A stretch of DNA of 20,420 bases from Verrucomicrobiales bacterium (GCA_005793025.1 SXQI01000114.1:1-20420), one strand, 5' to 3'. Counted from the stretch's first letter, positions 1 through 8,369 are shown. A program made the numbers and translations. The notes: generated by a model from the letters alone, not told the origin.

Positions 1-1
1 A

Positions 2-202
2 ATTAATTTTGTAGGGGGAATTCGAGGCACTGGTGAGCTTGAAAAACGGGTCGATGCGGGGGAATTTGCGTGCGCGTTCTCGATGTTTCCCACGAGCATT
101 GAGGATCTGATGGTTATTGCTGATGCAGGGGGTATTATGCCTCCGAAGAGCACTTGGTTTGAACCCAAGCTCCGCGACGCGATGTTCTGTCACCGAATCT
201 AA
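2..202 (+). CDS. DUF1015 family protein, C-terminal end (5' partial)
   Basis: An open frame enters from the left edge and stops at TAA 200-202, giving 66 residues that begin INFVGGIRGTGELEKRV. The ending, GGIMPPKSTWFEPKLRDA followed by MFCHRI, is the characteristic C-terminus of DUF1015 proteins, where PPKSTWFEPKLRSGL is the usual form. The family is widespread in bacteria, is often found near serine or other amino-acid biosynthesis genes, and has no settled biochemical role. The start lies outside the window. A cation transporter gene follows 33 bp downstream on the same strand, so co-transcription is possible. The family call rests on the C-terminal signature alone, but that signature is distinctive. 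Confidence 0.82.
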   Translation: MNFVGGIRGTGELEKRVDAGEFACAFSMFPTSIEDLMVIADAGGIMPPKSTWFEPKLRDAMFCHRI

Positions 203-235
203 TTATCCGCCCCAAAGGATGGGAAAAACCGACTG

Positions 236-1147
236 ATGTCCGATTCACGATTAGAACGAGGGACCGACATCACGCGGGTCGGTTTGATCATCAACAGCCT
301 ACTTGCGATCATCAAAATGATCGCAGGGGTTGCAGGTCACTCACACGCTCTGATCGCCGATGCCGTCGAGTCACTGGCGGATATCTTTAGCTCCTTGGTC
401 GTTTGGCGAGCGGTTGTGGTCTCCTCGGTTCCTCCCGATGCCGACCACCCCTATGGCCATGGCAAGGCCGAGCCGATCGCGGCGGCTGTGGTGGCTGCGA
501 TGCTGTTAGCGACCGCTGTTTGGATCGGCGTTAGCTCGATCTTCGAAATCCTGAACCCCAATGAAAGTCCACGAGGATTCACGTTGGTTGTCCTCGTCGT
601 TGTGGTCATCATCAAAGAGGCTCTTTATCGGCGGACTCTTCTCACCGCGCATCAATTGGAAAACAGTGCGATCCACGCTGACGCTTGGCATCATCGGGCC
701 GATGCCATCACATCGTTGACTGCGGGCATTGGAATCTCTGTGGCCTTGATCGGCGGCCCTAAATTCGGTGCAGCGGATGAAATCGCCGCGATCATCGCCG
801 CTCTTGTCATCGCGTGGAACGGCTACTCGTTGTTACGTCCGGCAGTGAACGAACTCATGGATGCCTCACCTCCCGCAGGACTCCGCCAGCAGGTTTGTTC
901 GGTCTCAGAAAGTCGCGACCATGTGCGACGAGTGGAGAAATGCTTCCTGCGAAAAGTCGGCAACCGTTATTTTGTGGATATGCACATCGAGGTTTCTCCG
1001 AGCATGACAGTCCTTGCAGCCCATGAAGTAGCACACGATGTCAAAGATGCGGTCCGATCTGCACTCCCCTCGGTTGCAGATGTTCTGGTACACATCGAAC
1101 CTGACAGATCCACAGAAGTGCCCGACTCGGCACCCAACCCAACCTAA
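236..1147 (+). CDS. Cation diffusion facilitator (CDF) family transporter
   Basis: 303 residues, the usual length for a bacterial FieF/MamM-type CDF, an inner-membrane exporter of divalent metal (Zn, Fe, Mn or similar) driven by proton antiport. Membrane segments lie near residues 14-33, 37-60, 83-105, 115-130, 158-173 and 180-200. The metal-site segment of TM2 reads DAVESLADIFSS (42-53). By alignment with FieF the first ligand position is Glu45 instead of Asp, and the second is Asp49. The HPYGH motif is at 71-75. TM5 carries HHRAD (His152, Asp156), the second half of the transport site. The cytoplasmic C-terminal domain (about 210-290) keeps VDMHIEV with His250, then AHEVAHDV and VHIEP, typical of the dimerising metal-sensing fold. 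The ATG is preceded by a weak AAGGAT. The stop is only 2 bp from the convergent monophosphatase gene. Metal specificity cannot be read from sequence. Confidence 0.93.
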   Translation: MSDSRLERGTDITRVGLIINSLLAIIKMIAGVAGHSHALIADAVESLADIFSSLVVWRAVVVSSVPPDADHPYGHGKAEPIAAAVVAAMLLATAVWIGVSSIFEILNPNESPRGFTLVVLVVVVIIKEALYRRTLLTAHQLENSAIHADAWHHRADAITSLTAGIGISVALIGGPKFGAADEIAAIIAALVIAWNGYSLLRPAVNELMDASPPAGLRQQVCSVSESRDHVRRVEKCFLRKVGNRYFVDMHIEVSPSMTVLAAHEVAHDVKDAVRSALPSVADVLVHIEPDRSTEVPDSAPNPT

Positions 1148-1149
1148 GG

Positions 1150-1947
1150 TTAACCGGCGGCTTGGAGGAGTTTTTTTCTGGAAAGACCGTTGCTCGCGAT
1201 CACACGATAAACGTGTTCCCCAGCCACGGGTTCATTCCAAAATTCTCCGCCTGCACATTCCACGATGAGCCCACCTGCAGCGATATCCCAAAGCCGAATT
1301 CCCCCTTCCCAATAGGCTTCAAACCGACCCGAAGCCACGTAAGTCAGAGCGAGTGCAGCGGATCCCATGATCCGAACTTTGCGGACTTTCCGAATTAAAT
1401 TCCCAAATCGAGGGAGCATCTCATTGAGTGTTTCTGTCGTCTTTGCAAAACCGACAGAGATAATCGATTCATCGAGACGAGACCGGTTACTTACGGAAAT
1501 TTTACGTCCATTCAATCGGGCGGGCTTACCTCGGATTGCGGTCCAAAGTTCGTTACAAAACGGATCCAATACAACTCCAACCACCGTCTCGTAACCTTCC
1601 GTTGACGTTCCTTTTATGCGACGCTGAAGCGCGATCGAAACACAAGCATGTGGAATTCCATAGGTAAAATTCACCGTGCCATCGATCGGATCCACAACCC
1701 AACGGTAGGACGCCTCCTGATCTCCAGAAACACCTTCTTCACCAAGAATTGCCGTTTCCGGAAAAGTTCCGACCAGCTTTTTTTCGATGGTTTTTTGGCA
1801 CCTCACATCCAGATCCAGTTTGATGTCGTGTTGCTCGACGTGGTTCGTCTTCTTGGCACGGTTGAGGTTTTTTTGCATCAACAACCCTGCCGCGCTCGCC
1901 GCTTCGACCGCGCACGCAAGTGCCTTTTTGAAATCTATTTCTTTCAT
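1150..1947 (-). CDS. Inositol monophosphatase family protein (SuhB-like)
   Basis: A 265-residue soluble Mg-dependent phosphatase of the IMPase superfamily, which hydrolyses sugar or inositol monophosphates. Numbered from ATG 1947, the metal-site motifs are GEEG (69-72), DPIDGT (86-91, in the context WVVDPIDGTVNF) and WDIAAG (220-225), all intact. The NF..GIP...VSIAL context after the second motif fits the inositol-monophosphatase branch better than the CysQ (PAP phosphatase) branch. I chose ATG 1947 because the longer frame would begin with TTG at 1953 and adds only two residues. The gene follows the cysteine desulfurase by 16 bp on the same strand, so the two are probably one transcript. Substrate unknown; the link to sulfur metabolism is by position only. 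Confidence 0.92.
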   Translation of the reverse strand: MKEIDFKKALACAVEAASAAGLLMQKNLNRAKKTNHVEQHDIKLDLDVRCQKTIEKKLVGTFPETAILGEEGVSGDQEASYRWVVDPIDGTVNFTYGIPHACVSIALQRRIKGTSTEGYETVVGVVLDPFCNELWTAIRGKPARLNGRKISVSNRSRLDESIISVGFAKTTETLNEMLPRFGNLIRKVRKVRIMGSAALALTYVASGRFEAYWEGGIRLWDIAAGGLIVECAGGEFWNEPVAGEHVYRVIASNGLSRKKLLQAAG

Positions 1948-1963
1948 AAACAAATCTGAAGAG

Positions 1964-3154
1964 TCATTTGCCCGCCGCCGGCTTCTGCTTCGCTACCGAA
2001 GTAGGACTCAGTCCACGTAGTTTTTGGATGATTCCCGGCAAATGGTGGAGAACGTAATCAACATCCTTTTCAGTGTTGTAAATCCCAAGACTGAAACGGA
2101 CTGCCCCCTGTGCAAGTTTGGGTTTCAATCCCATGGCCGTCAGAACGTGGGACGGTTTGAGTGAACCAGTTGTGCAGGCCGATCCACTGGAAGCACAAAT
2201 GCCAACACGATCCAGCAGGAGCAAAATAGCCTCGGCCTCCACTCCTACAAAGGAAATGTTTGCTGTGTTAGGTAACCGCGGCTCTCGGGCGCCATTACGG
2301 ACTGTTTTGGGTATTGTTTCGAGGATCGCGGTTTCTAGGCGATCTCGCAATTTGCGAACACGGGTGTTTTCGTCGTTCAAACTCGCCGATGCCAACTCTG
2401 CGGCGCGACCAAAACCAACAATATAAGGCACGTTCTCCGTCCCTCCTCGCCGACCGCGTTCTTGCTGGCCACCGATAATATAGGGATGGAATTTGACCTG
2501 TTTTTTAACATGCAGGATTCCAATGCCCTTGGGAGCATGCAATTTATGCCCTGAAAGGGAAAGGTAGTCAGATCCAATATTACGAACATCAATCGGCAAT
2601 TTGCCGGGCACTTGGACTGCATCCGTATGAAACTGAACCTCGTGCGACCGACACATCGCGGCGATTTCATCGATCGGAAACAAAACTCCTGTTTCGTTAT
2701 TCGCCCACATCACCGAAACAATGGCCGTGTCGGAACGGATCGATTTCTCCAACAAAAAAAGATCCAGAGTTCCGTCCGGTTCGACTGGGAAAAAGGTGAC
2801 CTCATATCCTTGCCCTTTCAAAAACCGTGCATAATTCAACGTGGCAGAATGCTCGACGGCAGTCGTGAGGACATGGCGTTTGCGTGGTTGCGTTAGCAGC
2901 GCGCTGTGGATGGCCGTGTTCGTACTCTCCGTGCCACAACTCGTAAAAACAATTTCCCGTGGGTCCGCATTGATCAGGGTCGCGATTTGTTCCCGAGCCT
3001 TTTCCAAATGCTTGGCGACATTGCTGCCGAAACTATAAGCACTCGATGCATTGCCCCATTGTTTTTCAAAAAACGGGAGCATAGCCGCAGTCACTTCAGG
3101 TGCCACCCTTGTGGTGGCATTATTGTCCAGATAGCAAAGTTCGCGGGTTTCCAT
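1964..3154 (-). CDS. Cysteine desulfurase, NifS/IscS-type (class V aminotransferase)
   Basis: A PLP-dependent enzyme that removes sulfur from L-cysteine to give alanine and an enzyme persulfide, feeding Fe-S cluster assembly or tRNA thiolation. From ATG 3154 (396 residues) the classic N-terminus is YLDNNATTRVAPEV. Key residues are present at nearly the same numbers as in Azotobacter NifS: His101 (VEHSA, stacks on PLP), Asp178 (TDAVQ), the PLP lysine Lys204 (SGHKLHAPKG) and the sulfur-carrying Cys327 (SSGSACTTGS). The open frame extends to a GTG at 3190, but ATG 3154 gives the standard family N-terminus. It heads a minus-strand pair with the monophosphatase gene. No Fe-S scaffold gene (iscU/nifU) is in the window, so I do not assign nifS or iscS. 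Confidence 0.94.
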   Translation of the reverse strand: METRELCYLDNNATTRVAPEVTAAMLPFFEKQWGNASSAYSFGSNVAKHLEKAREQIATLINADPREIVFTSCGTESTNTAIHSALLTQPRKRHVLTTAVEHSATLNYARFLKGQGYEVTFFPVEPDGTLDLFLLEKSIRSDTAIVSVMWANNETGVLFPIDEIAAMCRSHEVQFHTDAVQVPGKLPIDVRNIGSDYLSLSGHKLHAPKGIGILHVKKQVKFHPYIIGGQQERGRRGGTENVPYIVGFGRAAELASASLNDENTRVRKLRDRLETAILETIPKTVRNGAREPRLPNTANISFVGVEAEAILLLLDRVGICASSGSACTTGSLKPSHVLTAMGLKPKLAQGAVRFSLGIYNTEKDVDYVLHHLPGIIQKLRGLSPTSVAKQKPAAGK

Positions 3155-3344
3155 GATCCCAATTCTTAAAGCTGCATCCGACGGTGGCACTACCGGATCC
3201 TGTCGGTTACACAGCGTTGTTGATTAAAGCGGAGTCAAAGTGCTCCGCGCAACCCCGATTTGAATCTTCAAAGCTGGATATTTGACCTTGTTGAAGTATT
3301 CTTTCGAGGTAGCCTCAATTTCGACACGATAACCACTTGAGGAG
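3155..3344. promoter_or_regulatory. Divergent intergenic region between cysteine desulfurase and DUF2339 genes
   Basis: This 190-bp spacer must hold the promoters for both outward-facing units. I could not find a convincing pair of -35/-10 boxes with normal spacing in either direction; TTGACC at 3282-3287 has no good -10 partner. A perfect 6-bp inverted repeat (GCGGAG at 3229-3234, CTCCGC at 3243-3248, 8-nt loop) sits in the middle and has only three T after it on the minus strand, so it is weak as a terminator. A 47-codon minus-strand reading frame also covers much of the spacer (see the separate entry). Confidence 0.5.
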
Positions 3345-3367
3345 ATGAATTTTTTATTCGTAGCCAT
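3224..3367 (-). CDS. Possible small protein, 47 aa, unknown
   Basis: A minus-strand frame with ATG at 3367-3365 and TAA at 3226-3224 fills most of the gap upstream of the cysteine desulfurase. The predicted peptide starts MATNKKFISSSGYRVEIEAT and ends with KIQIGVARSTLTPL, a soluble-looking composition with alternating hydrophobic residues that could form beta strands. It overlaps the first 23 bases of the divergent DUF2339 gene, has no clear Shine-Dalgarno site, and its last codons coincide with the 3229-3248 inverted repeat. A random open frame of this length is quite possible. I recognise no family. If real, it would be transcribed toward the cysteine desulfurase. Confidence 0.25.
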   Translation of the reverse strand: MATNKKFISSSGYRVEIEATSKEYFNKVKYPALKIQIGVARSTLTPL

Positions 3368-6300
3368 TTTGTTCTGGGTGGGTGTCGTGCTGTTTATTGT
3401 TCCCCTGATCGTCTGGAGTCAACGCAAGTTAGCTCTGAAATTGCAGGCTCAAATCGAGGATTTGGAACGACGCCTCAACCGAATTCAAGCCCCAGCAACA
3501 GACCCATCCGAAGCCCAATCCACCACAGAAACAAATCCAGAAGTCCATTTCAATGACTGGGAGACAGTGCCGGAACCCATGCCACACACACCCACTTCTT
3601 CGGTGGTGATTCCTCCTCTGATCCCAGTGATCCAGTCCAGCCAAGCACCTGACCCGCAAACCCTCCCACCATTAACCAAACCAGAAACAATCGAAAATCC
3701 TCCAGTCAACCCGCTCATCAACTGGGAGCGGTTCTTGGGGGTAAAAATGTTCGCTTGGATCGGCGGTCTCGCTCTATTCCTAGGAGTAGCGTTCTTCATA
3801 AAATACTCCTTCGAGAACAACCTAGTCAGCCCCCAAACCCGGATCAGTTGCGGTTACCTCTTCGCTCTCGCGCTCATGGTCGGCGGGTTGTTACTCCCCC
3901 GCGAGCGGCACGCGGTCACCGTGCAAACACTTTGTGCAACCTCAACCCTCATCCTCTACGCCAATACGTTCGCCGCGCACGCTTATTATAGGTTCATGGG
4001 ACCATCTGCCGCGTTCGGGTTGATGAGCCTCATCACGTTCACTGCTTTTTTACTCGCCCTTCGTTTAAACGCTCAGGTAGTCAGTGTCCTAGGTTTGCTC
4101 GGCGGATTCCTTACCCCTCCTTTACTTTCCTCTGGAGTGGACAATCCGTTGGGGCTGTTCGGGTATCTGGCCGTGCTTGACGCTGGCTTGATCGCTGTGG
4201 CCCTGCAAAAACGTTGGCATTATCTCATTCTCCTTGCTGCGGTTCTCACAATCGGGATGGAAATCGGATGGGTGAATCGATTTTTCGAAGCCGATAAAGT
4301 CTTCACGGCAATGCGTGTCTTCCTTGGGTTCAGTGTCCTTTTTCTGTCGGCATCAGTGCTCCACGCTAAGGATAAACCCTTGGATCGATTTCTCGTATCA
4401 TCAGCGATCCTCTTACCGGCAACCGCCTTTGGTTTCGCTGGGTTCATCGCCTTCAGTTCTTACCCTGAGATCGGGATCCGTGCTCCCCTCGTTTTTGGGT
4501 TTGTGATGGCGGTCGATCTCGCGTTGGTCGTCGTGGCGTGGCTCAGAATCGAATTGCGCCAAGCAATTTTTGCAGCAGGCGGTTTTGTTTTTGTATTTTT
4601 CGCGAGTTGGTTGAACCGTTACCTCAACGCTGAGTCGTTGAATTGGTCGATGTGTTTTGTCTTCCTTTTCACCGTGCTGCATGCGTTAACCCCCATCCTT
4701 CTCCAGCACCTGAAACCGAGCCCTACACGTCTAACATGGCTGCATCTGGCACCGTTGTCTGGTCTGGTGCTCATTCTGCTTTTCATTCTTAAACTCCCGA
4801 CGATCTCTTGGTTGATCTGGCCCGTGGTCTTGTTCATTAACGGCATTGTGCTCATTTTAGCCATCACCTCAGCCGTGGTTTGGAGCATTCTTGTATCGTT
4901 CGCACTGACCTTAGTTCTTGCTGGAATCTGGATTATCGGTGTGCCTGCTGAAATTACTCGTGTCCCGTTGCTGCTCGTTGTCATAGGAAGTTTTGCTCTG
5001 TTTTTCGGGGTCGCGGGAGTGTGGGTTGCCCGCCAAGTTTTCTCGAAACGCGGGAAATCTGAGCCCGATGCCGAGGCACCGGACGCTGGCCTTACTCAAT
5101 CAATGTTCGAACAGATCAGCTCCATCGCCTCGGCACTCCCGTTCCTCCTTCTCACACTCGTGGTCATGCAGCTCCCGTTGAGCAATCCAAACTCGGTTTT
5201 TGGTCTCGCCCTACTACTCCTCATTTGTTTGCTGGTTGTTTGTATTCGATTCCGCAGCGACCTTGTAGTCCTTACTGGTCTAGCCTCGGTGCTGATCCTA
5301 GAGCACACTTGGCACTTCATGCGCTTTCAGCCGACCCAAGTGGCCCACGCCGCATCATGGTATTTAGTGTTCAGTTTATTGTTCTTTTTATTCCCATTCT
5401 GTTTTCAAAACAGAATGCAGCACCGTCTCTGGCCGTGGGTCGCGGCAGCACTCGCCTTTCCGCTCCATTTTCTCGCCCTCTACCGGGGTTTAGTCGCAGG
5501 CTTCCCTGAATTCCCCTACAAAGGGTTGATTCCCACCGCCCTAGCTCTTCCATACCTAATCGCAACCATCAGCATTCTTCGCCGACCAGATCCAGATCCT
5601 TCCCAACACCAGTCGAAGTTAGCGATGTTCGGTGGAGTCACTCTCTTTTTTATTACCTTCATCTTTCCGATCCAGTTCGACCGCCAATGGATCACGATCG
5701 GTTGGGCTTTCGAAGGAGTTGCGTTGTTGTGGCTTTTCCATCGAGTCCCACACCCCGGCCTACGAATTGTGGGCTGTGCTTTGCTAGCGGCAAGTTTCGT
5801 CCGATTAGCAATCAACCCAACCATCCTGCACTCGTCTGCTCGGGGAACCCAACCCTTGTTAAACTGGTATCTCTACGCCTTCCTGCTAGTGAGCGGTAGT
5901 CATTTCATCGGCGCACGATTGCTCGCTCCCCCCCATCACAAATTCAAAAACATTTCTCTCCCAGCGTTGTTTTGCACCTTGGGAACAATCCTCCTATTCC
6001 TCCTCGTTAACATCCAAATCGCGGATTACTTCAGTCCCATCGGTCAACGACTAAGCTTTGCTTCCAACGGCCGATTCGCTCAAGACATGGCCTACTCTCT
6101 TTCTTGGGGTTTGTTCGCGTTTGTGATCCTTATCCTAGGTTTCGCTCGTAAACTCCTCCCGGTTAGGGCTGCTGGAATCGGCCTCCTCGTGGTAACGCTG
6201 CTCAAGCTCTTCATGCACGACCTCTGGCAATTGGGCGGACTCTACCGGATTGGTTCCCTGTTCGGTCTGGCAATCCTGCTCATGTTGAGCTCGTTCATTT

Positions 6301-6368
6301 ACCAACGGTTCCTTTCAACTCCAACGAGCCCCTCTCAACCGTCTGAGCCTCCGCCGGCCTCGCCTTGA
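3345..6368 (+). CDS. DUF2339 family polytopic membrane protein
   Basis: 1007 residues, mostly hydrophobic. Residues 2-24 form one membrane helix; a short coiled coil follows (about 27-47, LALKLQAQIEDLERRL), then a proline/threonine-rich linker to about 122. From there to the end are roughly two dozen membrane segments. The start of the hydrophobic block (NWERFLGVKMFAWIGGLALF, then a LGVAFFIKYSFENNLV segment) and the end (QLGGLYRIGSLFGLAIL) match the DUF2339 pattern, in which W[IV]GGLAL..G..F.[IV].YS and L.GLYR..SF recur. The function of the family is unknown; the form suggests an envelope transporter or scaffold. An AGGAG lies directly against the ATG with no spacer, which is too close for normal initiation, but an upstream in-frame stop (3330-3332) rules out a longer protein. 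The DUF3999-like gene follows after 9 bp, so the two are surely co-transcribed. Confidence 0.88.
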   Translation: MNFLFVAILFWVGVVLFIVPLIVWSQRKLALKLQAQIEDLERRLNRIQAPATDPSEAQSTTETNPEVHFNDWETVPEPMPHTPTSSVVIPPLIPVIQSSQAPDPQTLPPLTKPETIENPPVNPLINWERFLGVKMFAWIGGLALFLGVAFFIKYSFENNLVSPQTRISCGYLFALALMVGGLLLPRERHAVTVQTLCATSTLILYANTFAAHAYYRFMGPSAAFGLMSLITFTAFLLALRLNAQVVSVLGLLGGFLTPPLLSSGVDNPLGLFGYLAVLDAGLIAVALQKRWHYLILLAAVLTIGMEIGWVNRFFEADKVFTAMRVFLGFSVLFLSASVLHAKDKPLDRFLVSSAILLPATAFGFAGFIAFSSYPEIGIRAPLVFGFVMAVDLALVVVAWLRIELRQAIFAAGGFVFVFFASWLNRYLNAESLNWSMCFVFLFTVLHALTPILLQHLKPSPTRLTWLHLAPLSGLVLILLFILKLPTISWLIWPVVLFINGIVLILAITSAVVWSILVSFALTLVLAGIWIIGVPAEITRVPLLLVVIGSFALFFGVAGVWVARQVFSKRGKSEPDAEAPDAGLTQSMFEQISSIASALPFLLLTLVVMQLPLSNPNSVFGLALLLLICLLVVCIRFRSDLVVLTGLASVLILEHTWHFMRFQPTQVAHAASWYLVFSLLFFLFPFCFQNRMQHRLWPWVAAALAFPLHFLALYRGLVAGFPEFPYKGLIPTALALPYLIATISILRRPDPDPSQHQSKLAMFGGVTLFFITFIFPIQFDRQWITIGWAFEGVALLWLFHRVPHPGLRIVGCALLAASFVRLAINPTILHSSARGTQPLLNWYLYAFLLVSGSHFIGARLLAPPHHKFKNISLPALFCTLGTILLFLLVNIQIADYFSPIGQRLSFASNGRFAQDMAYSLSWGLFAFVILILGFARKLLPVRAAGIGLLVVTLLKLFMHDLWQLGGLYRIGSLFGLAILLMLSSFIYQRFLSTPTSPSQPSEPPPASP

Positions 6369-6377
6369 TTTTTTGTT

Positions 6378-8348
6378 ATGATCCTGCGCCATTTGTTGTT
6401 CATTGGATTGGCTTTAAGTTTTCTTGCACCAACTCCGGCAGTGTTGGCACTGCAACCTGAATGGAAGTTTTCCCAATCCTTCACCCTCGGCCAAACGGGC
6501 TTAGTAAAAATCACGGTTCCCTTATCGACGCTAGCCCAGTGCCGATCAGGCCGACCCGATCTAAGACTATTAGGTCCTGATGGTAAGCAAATCCCCTTCG
6601 CGACGGAACGTCCCGCCCTAACCGTGCCGTTTAAGGAAGTTGCATCCACCTTCCTGAGTCGGATCGAGAACGAAACTACTGTGCTTCAGTTTCGAACACT
6701 CAGGTCGGAAACACCGGAGGCCGTAGAGCTTGAAACGTCCGAAGTGGATTTCCTCAAGGCGGCTGTCCTCGAAGCCTCCGACGATGGAACTTCGTGGCAA
6801 ACAGTCGCACGGGGAGTGCCAATATTTCGACGCAGCAGTGGCCAACGCCAACTTCGCCTACCGTTGCCTGCAGGGGTCTGGCATCATTTCAGGGTAACGA
6901 TCGACGACCACCGAACCCATCCCATCCCTTTCACATCCGCGCAGCTCCATTTTGGTTCTACCGCACCGATCCCCGCAGAACCGCTCCCAGTCGACATCCT
7001 TGAACAACTTGAGGAACCCGGTCAAACCCGACTGAACCTCCGTTTTGGATCTGCGAATCTGATCCTCGAAAGCCTAATTCTTAACACGACCGATCCTCTT
7101 TTTAGCCGAGCCGTTTCCCTCACCCAAACCCGTTGGGTAGCAGGAGAAGCCCAGCAGATCCCATTGCTCAACGATGTCGTGTATCGTTCAGTAGCGAGCA
7201 CTACAAACACAGCCCAGAAACTTTTCTTGGCACGAGGGTTCTCCTATGAAACCCCGCTGGTTTCCTTAATTATCGAAAACCTAGATAATCCCCCGCTCGT
7301 TCTCTCCGGAATCACCGCACGTTTTTGTTCGGTTTTTGTCGTGTTCAATTCCACTCAACAAGGCACCTACACATTCCTCAGTGGCAACCCCGATTGTCCA
7401 CCTCCCCGTTACGATCTCGTCCAACTCGAATCCCAACTCCAATTCGCGAAATTCATCCCTACCTCTCCAAGTGCGTTAACGGAAAACCCAGATTACCGAA
7501 GAGTCGACAATCTCTCGATGGTGGAACCACTCGGTGCCCCCCTCGATACTGCGCCTTGGCAATTCCGGAAACTCATTCCCATATCCCGCGAAGGTGTTTA
7601 TCAGTTGGAACTTGATATCGACGTGTTGGCACACACATCCACCCGATTAGGCGACCTGCGTCTAGTGCAACAAGGTCGGCAAATCCCATATATCCTCGAC
7701 CGAAGCCCAATCTTACGCACCATTAAGCCTGCGGTGGTTCCCGCCGATGATCCCAAGCGACCCAATGTAAGCCGTTGGCAAATCTCTCTCCCACGAAGTG
7801 GTGTTTTGTTTTCTTCTCTCACCAGCAAAAGTACCACCCCCTTCTTCCGCCGCGAGGTGAGGCTTGTTGCAACACGACGGGATTCTTACGGGAATTTTTC
7901 CCAAGAAACCATTGGTTCCACGACGTGGGCCCGATTGCCGGAGGATAAACCCAAAAACCTAAGCCTAACTATCTCTTCCGCACCCAGCACGAACACCGTA
8001 TTCCTTGAAATTGAAAATGGGGATAATCCCCCCATGGAACTTAGTTCGGTGCAACTGTGGTGGCCTACCTCTCGCCTCGTTTTCAAAACCACTCCCACTG
8101 ATTCTGTCGCCCTTTATTACGGAAATCCGAAAGCAGAAACACCACGGTATGACTTGGAGATTTTAGGACATCGACTCCTCGCAGCTGATCGCACCCCTGC
8201 AGTTCTAGCTCCCGAGGAAACACTAAAACCTAGTAACGCTTTCGGTGCATTTAATTCCGGTGGTTGGTTCTTTTGGTCCGTTCTGGCCTTGGTGGTGACA
8301 GGATTGTTCTTCGTCATTTCACGCCTGCTTCCCAAAACTGCAGAGTGA
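6378..8348 (+). CDS. DUF3999-like exported protein with internally duplicated modules
   Basis: 656 residues: signal peptide about 1-25 (LFIGLALSFLAPTPAVLA), a long beta-rich extracytoplasmic region, and a C-terminal anchor helix (about 629-648) with a short basic tail. Two related halves are visible. Module A (about 29-78 and again 394-443) pairs W.FS/R...I, then DLRLLGPDGKQIPFATERP with DLRLVQQGRQIPYILDRSP. Module B (about 229-354 and 476-600) pairs IENLDNPPLVLSGI with IENGDNPPMELSSV, and GNPDCPPPRYDL with GNPKAETPRYDL. Between the first A and B is a discoidin-like stretch (ASDDGTSWQTV, 133-143). DUF3999 proteins are, as I recall, the usual neighbours of DUF2339 genes, and the 9-bp spacing here fits that pairing. 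Function unknown; probably an envelope partner of the DUF2339 protein. The family label is less certain than the architecture. Confidence 0.72.
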   Translation: MILRHLLFIGLALSFLAPTPAVLALQPEWKFSQSFTLGQTGLVKITVPLSTLAQCRSGRPDLRLLGPDGKQIPFATERPALTVPFKEVASTFLSRIENETTVLQFRTLRSETPEAVELETSEVDFLKAAVLEASDDGTSWQTVARGVPIFRRSSGQRQLRLPLPAGVWHHFRVTIDDHRTHPIPFTSAQLHFGSTAPIPAEPLPVDILEQLEEPGQTRLNLRFGSANLILESLILNTTDPLFSRAVSLTQTRWVAGEAQQIPLLNDVVYRSVASTTNTAQKLFLARGFSYETPLVSLIIENLDNPPLVLSGITARFCSVFVVFNSTQQGTYTFLSGNPDCPPPRYDLVQLESQLQFAKFIPTSPSALTENPDYRRVDNLSMVEPLGAPLDTAPWQFRKLIPISREGVYQLELDIDVLAHTSTRLGDLRLVQQGRQIPYILDRSPILRTIKPAVVPADDPKRPNVSRWQISLPRSGVLFSSLTSKSTTPFFRREVRLVATRRDSYGNFSQETIGSTTWARLPEDKPKNLSLTISSAPSTNTVFLEIENGDNPPMELSSVQLWWPTSRLVFKTTPTDSVALYYGNPKAETPRYDLEILGHRLLAADRTPAVLAPEETLKPSNAFGAFNSGGWFFWSVLALVVTGLFFVISRLLPKTAE

Positions 8349-8369
8349 CTTCAACCTCATCGCGTTCCA

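Noticed and set aside
1169..1176. T-run after the CDF gene as a terminator
   Set aside because: No stable stem precedes it and it lies inside the convergent monophosphatase coding sequence.
1150..1947. Assignment of the monophosphatase as CysQ (PAP phosphatase) because of the cysteine desulfurase neighbour
   Set aside because: The sequence around the DPIDGT motif (NFTYGIPHACVSIAL) fits the inositol monophosphatase/SuhB branch; position alone is not enough.
3155..3190. Longer N-terminus of cysteine desulfurase from GTG 3190
   Set aside because: It adds 12 residues not typical of the family; METRELCYLDNNATT from ATG 3154 is the standard N-terminus.
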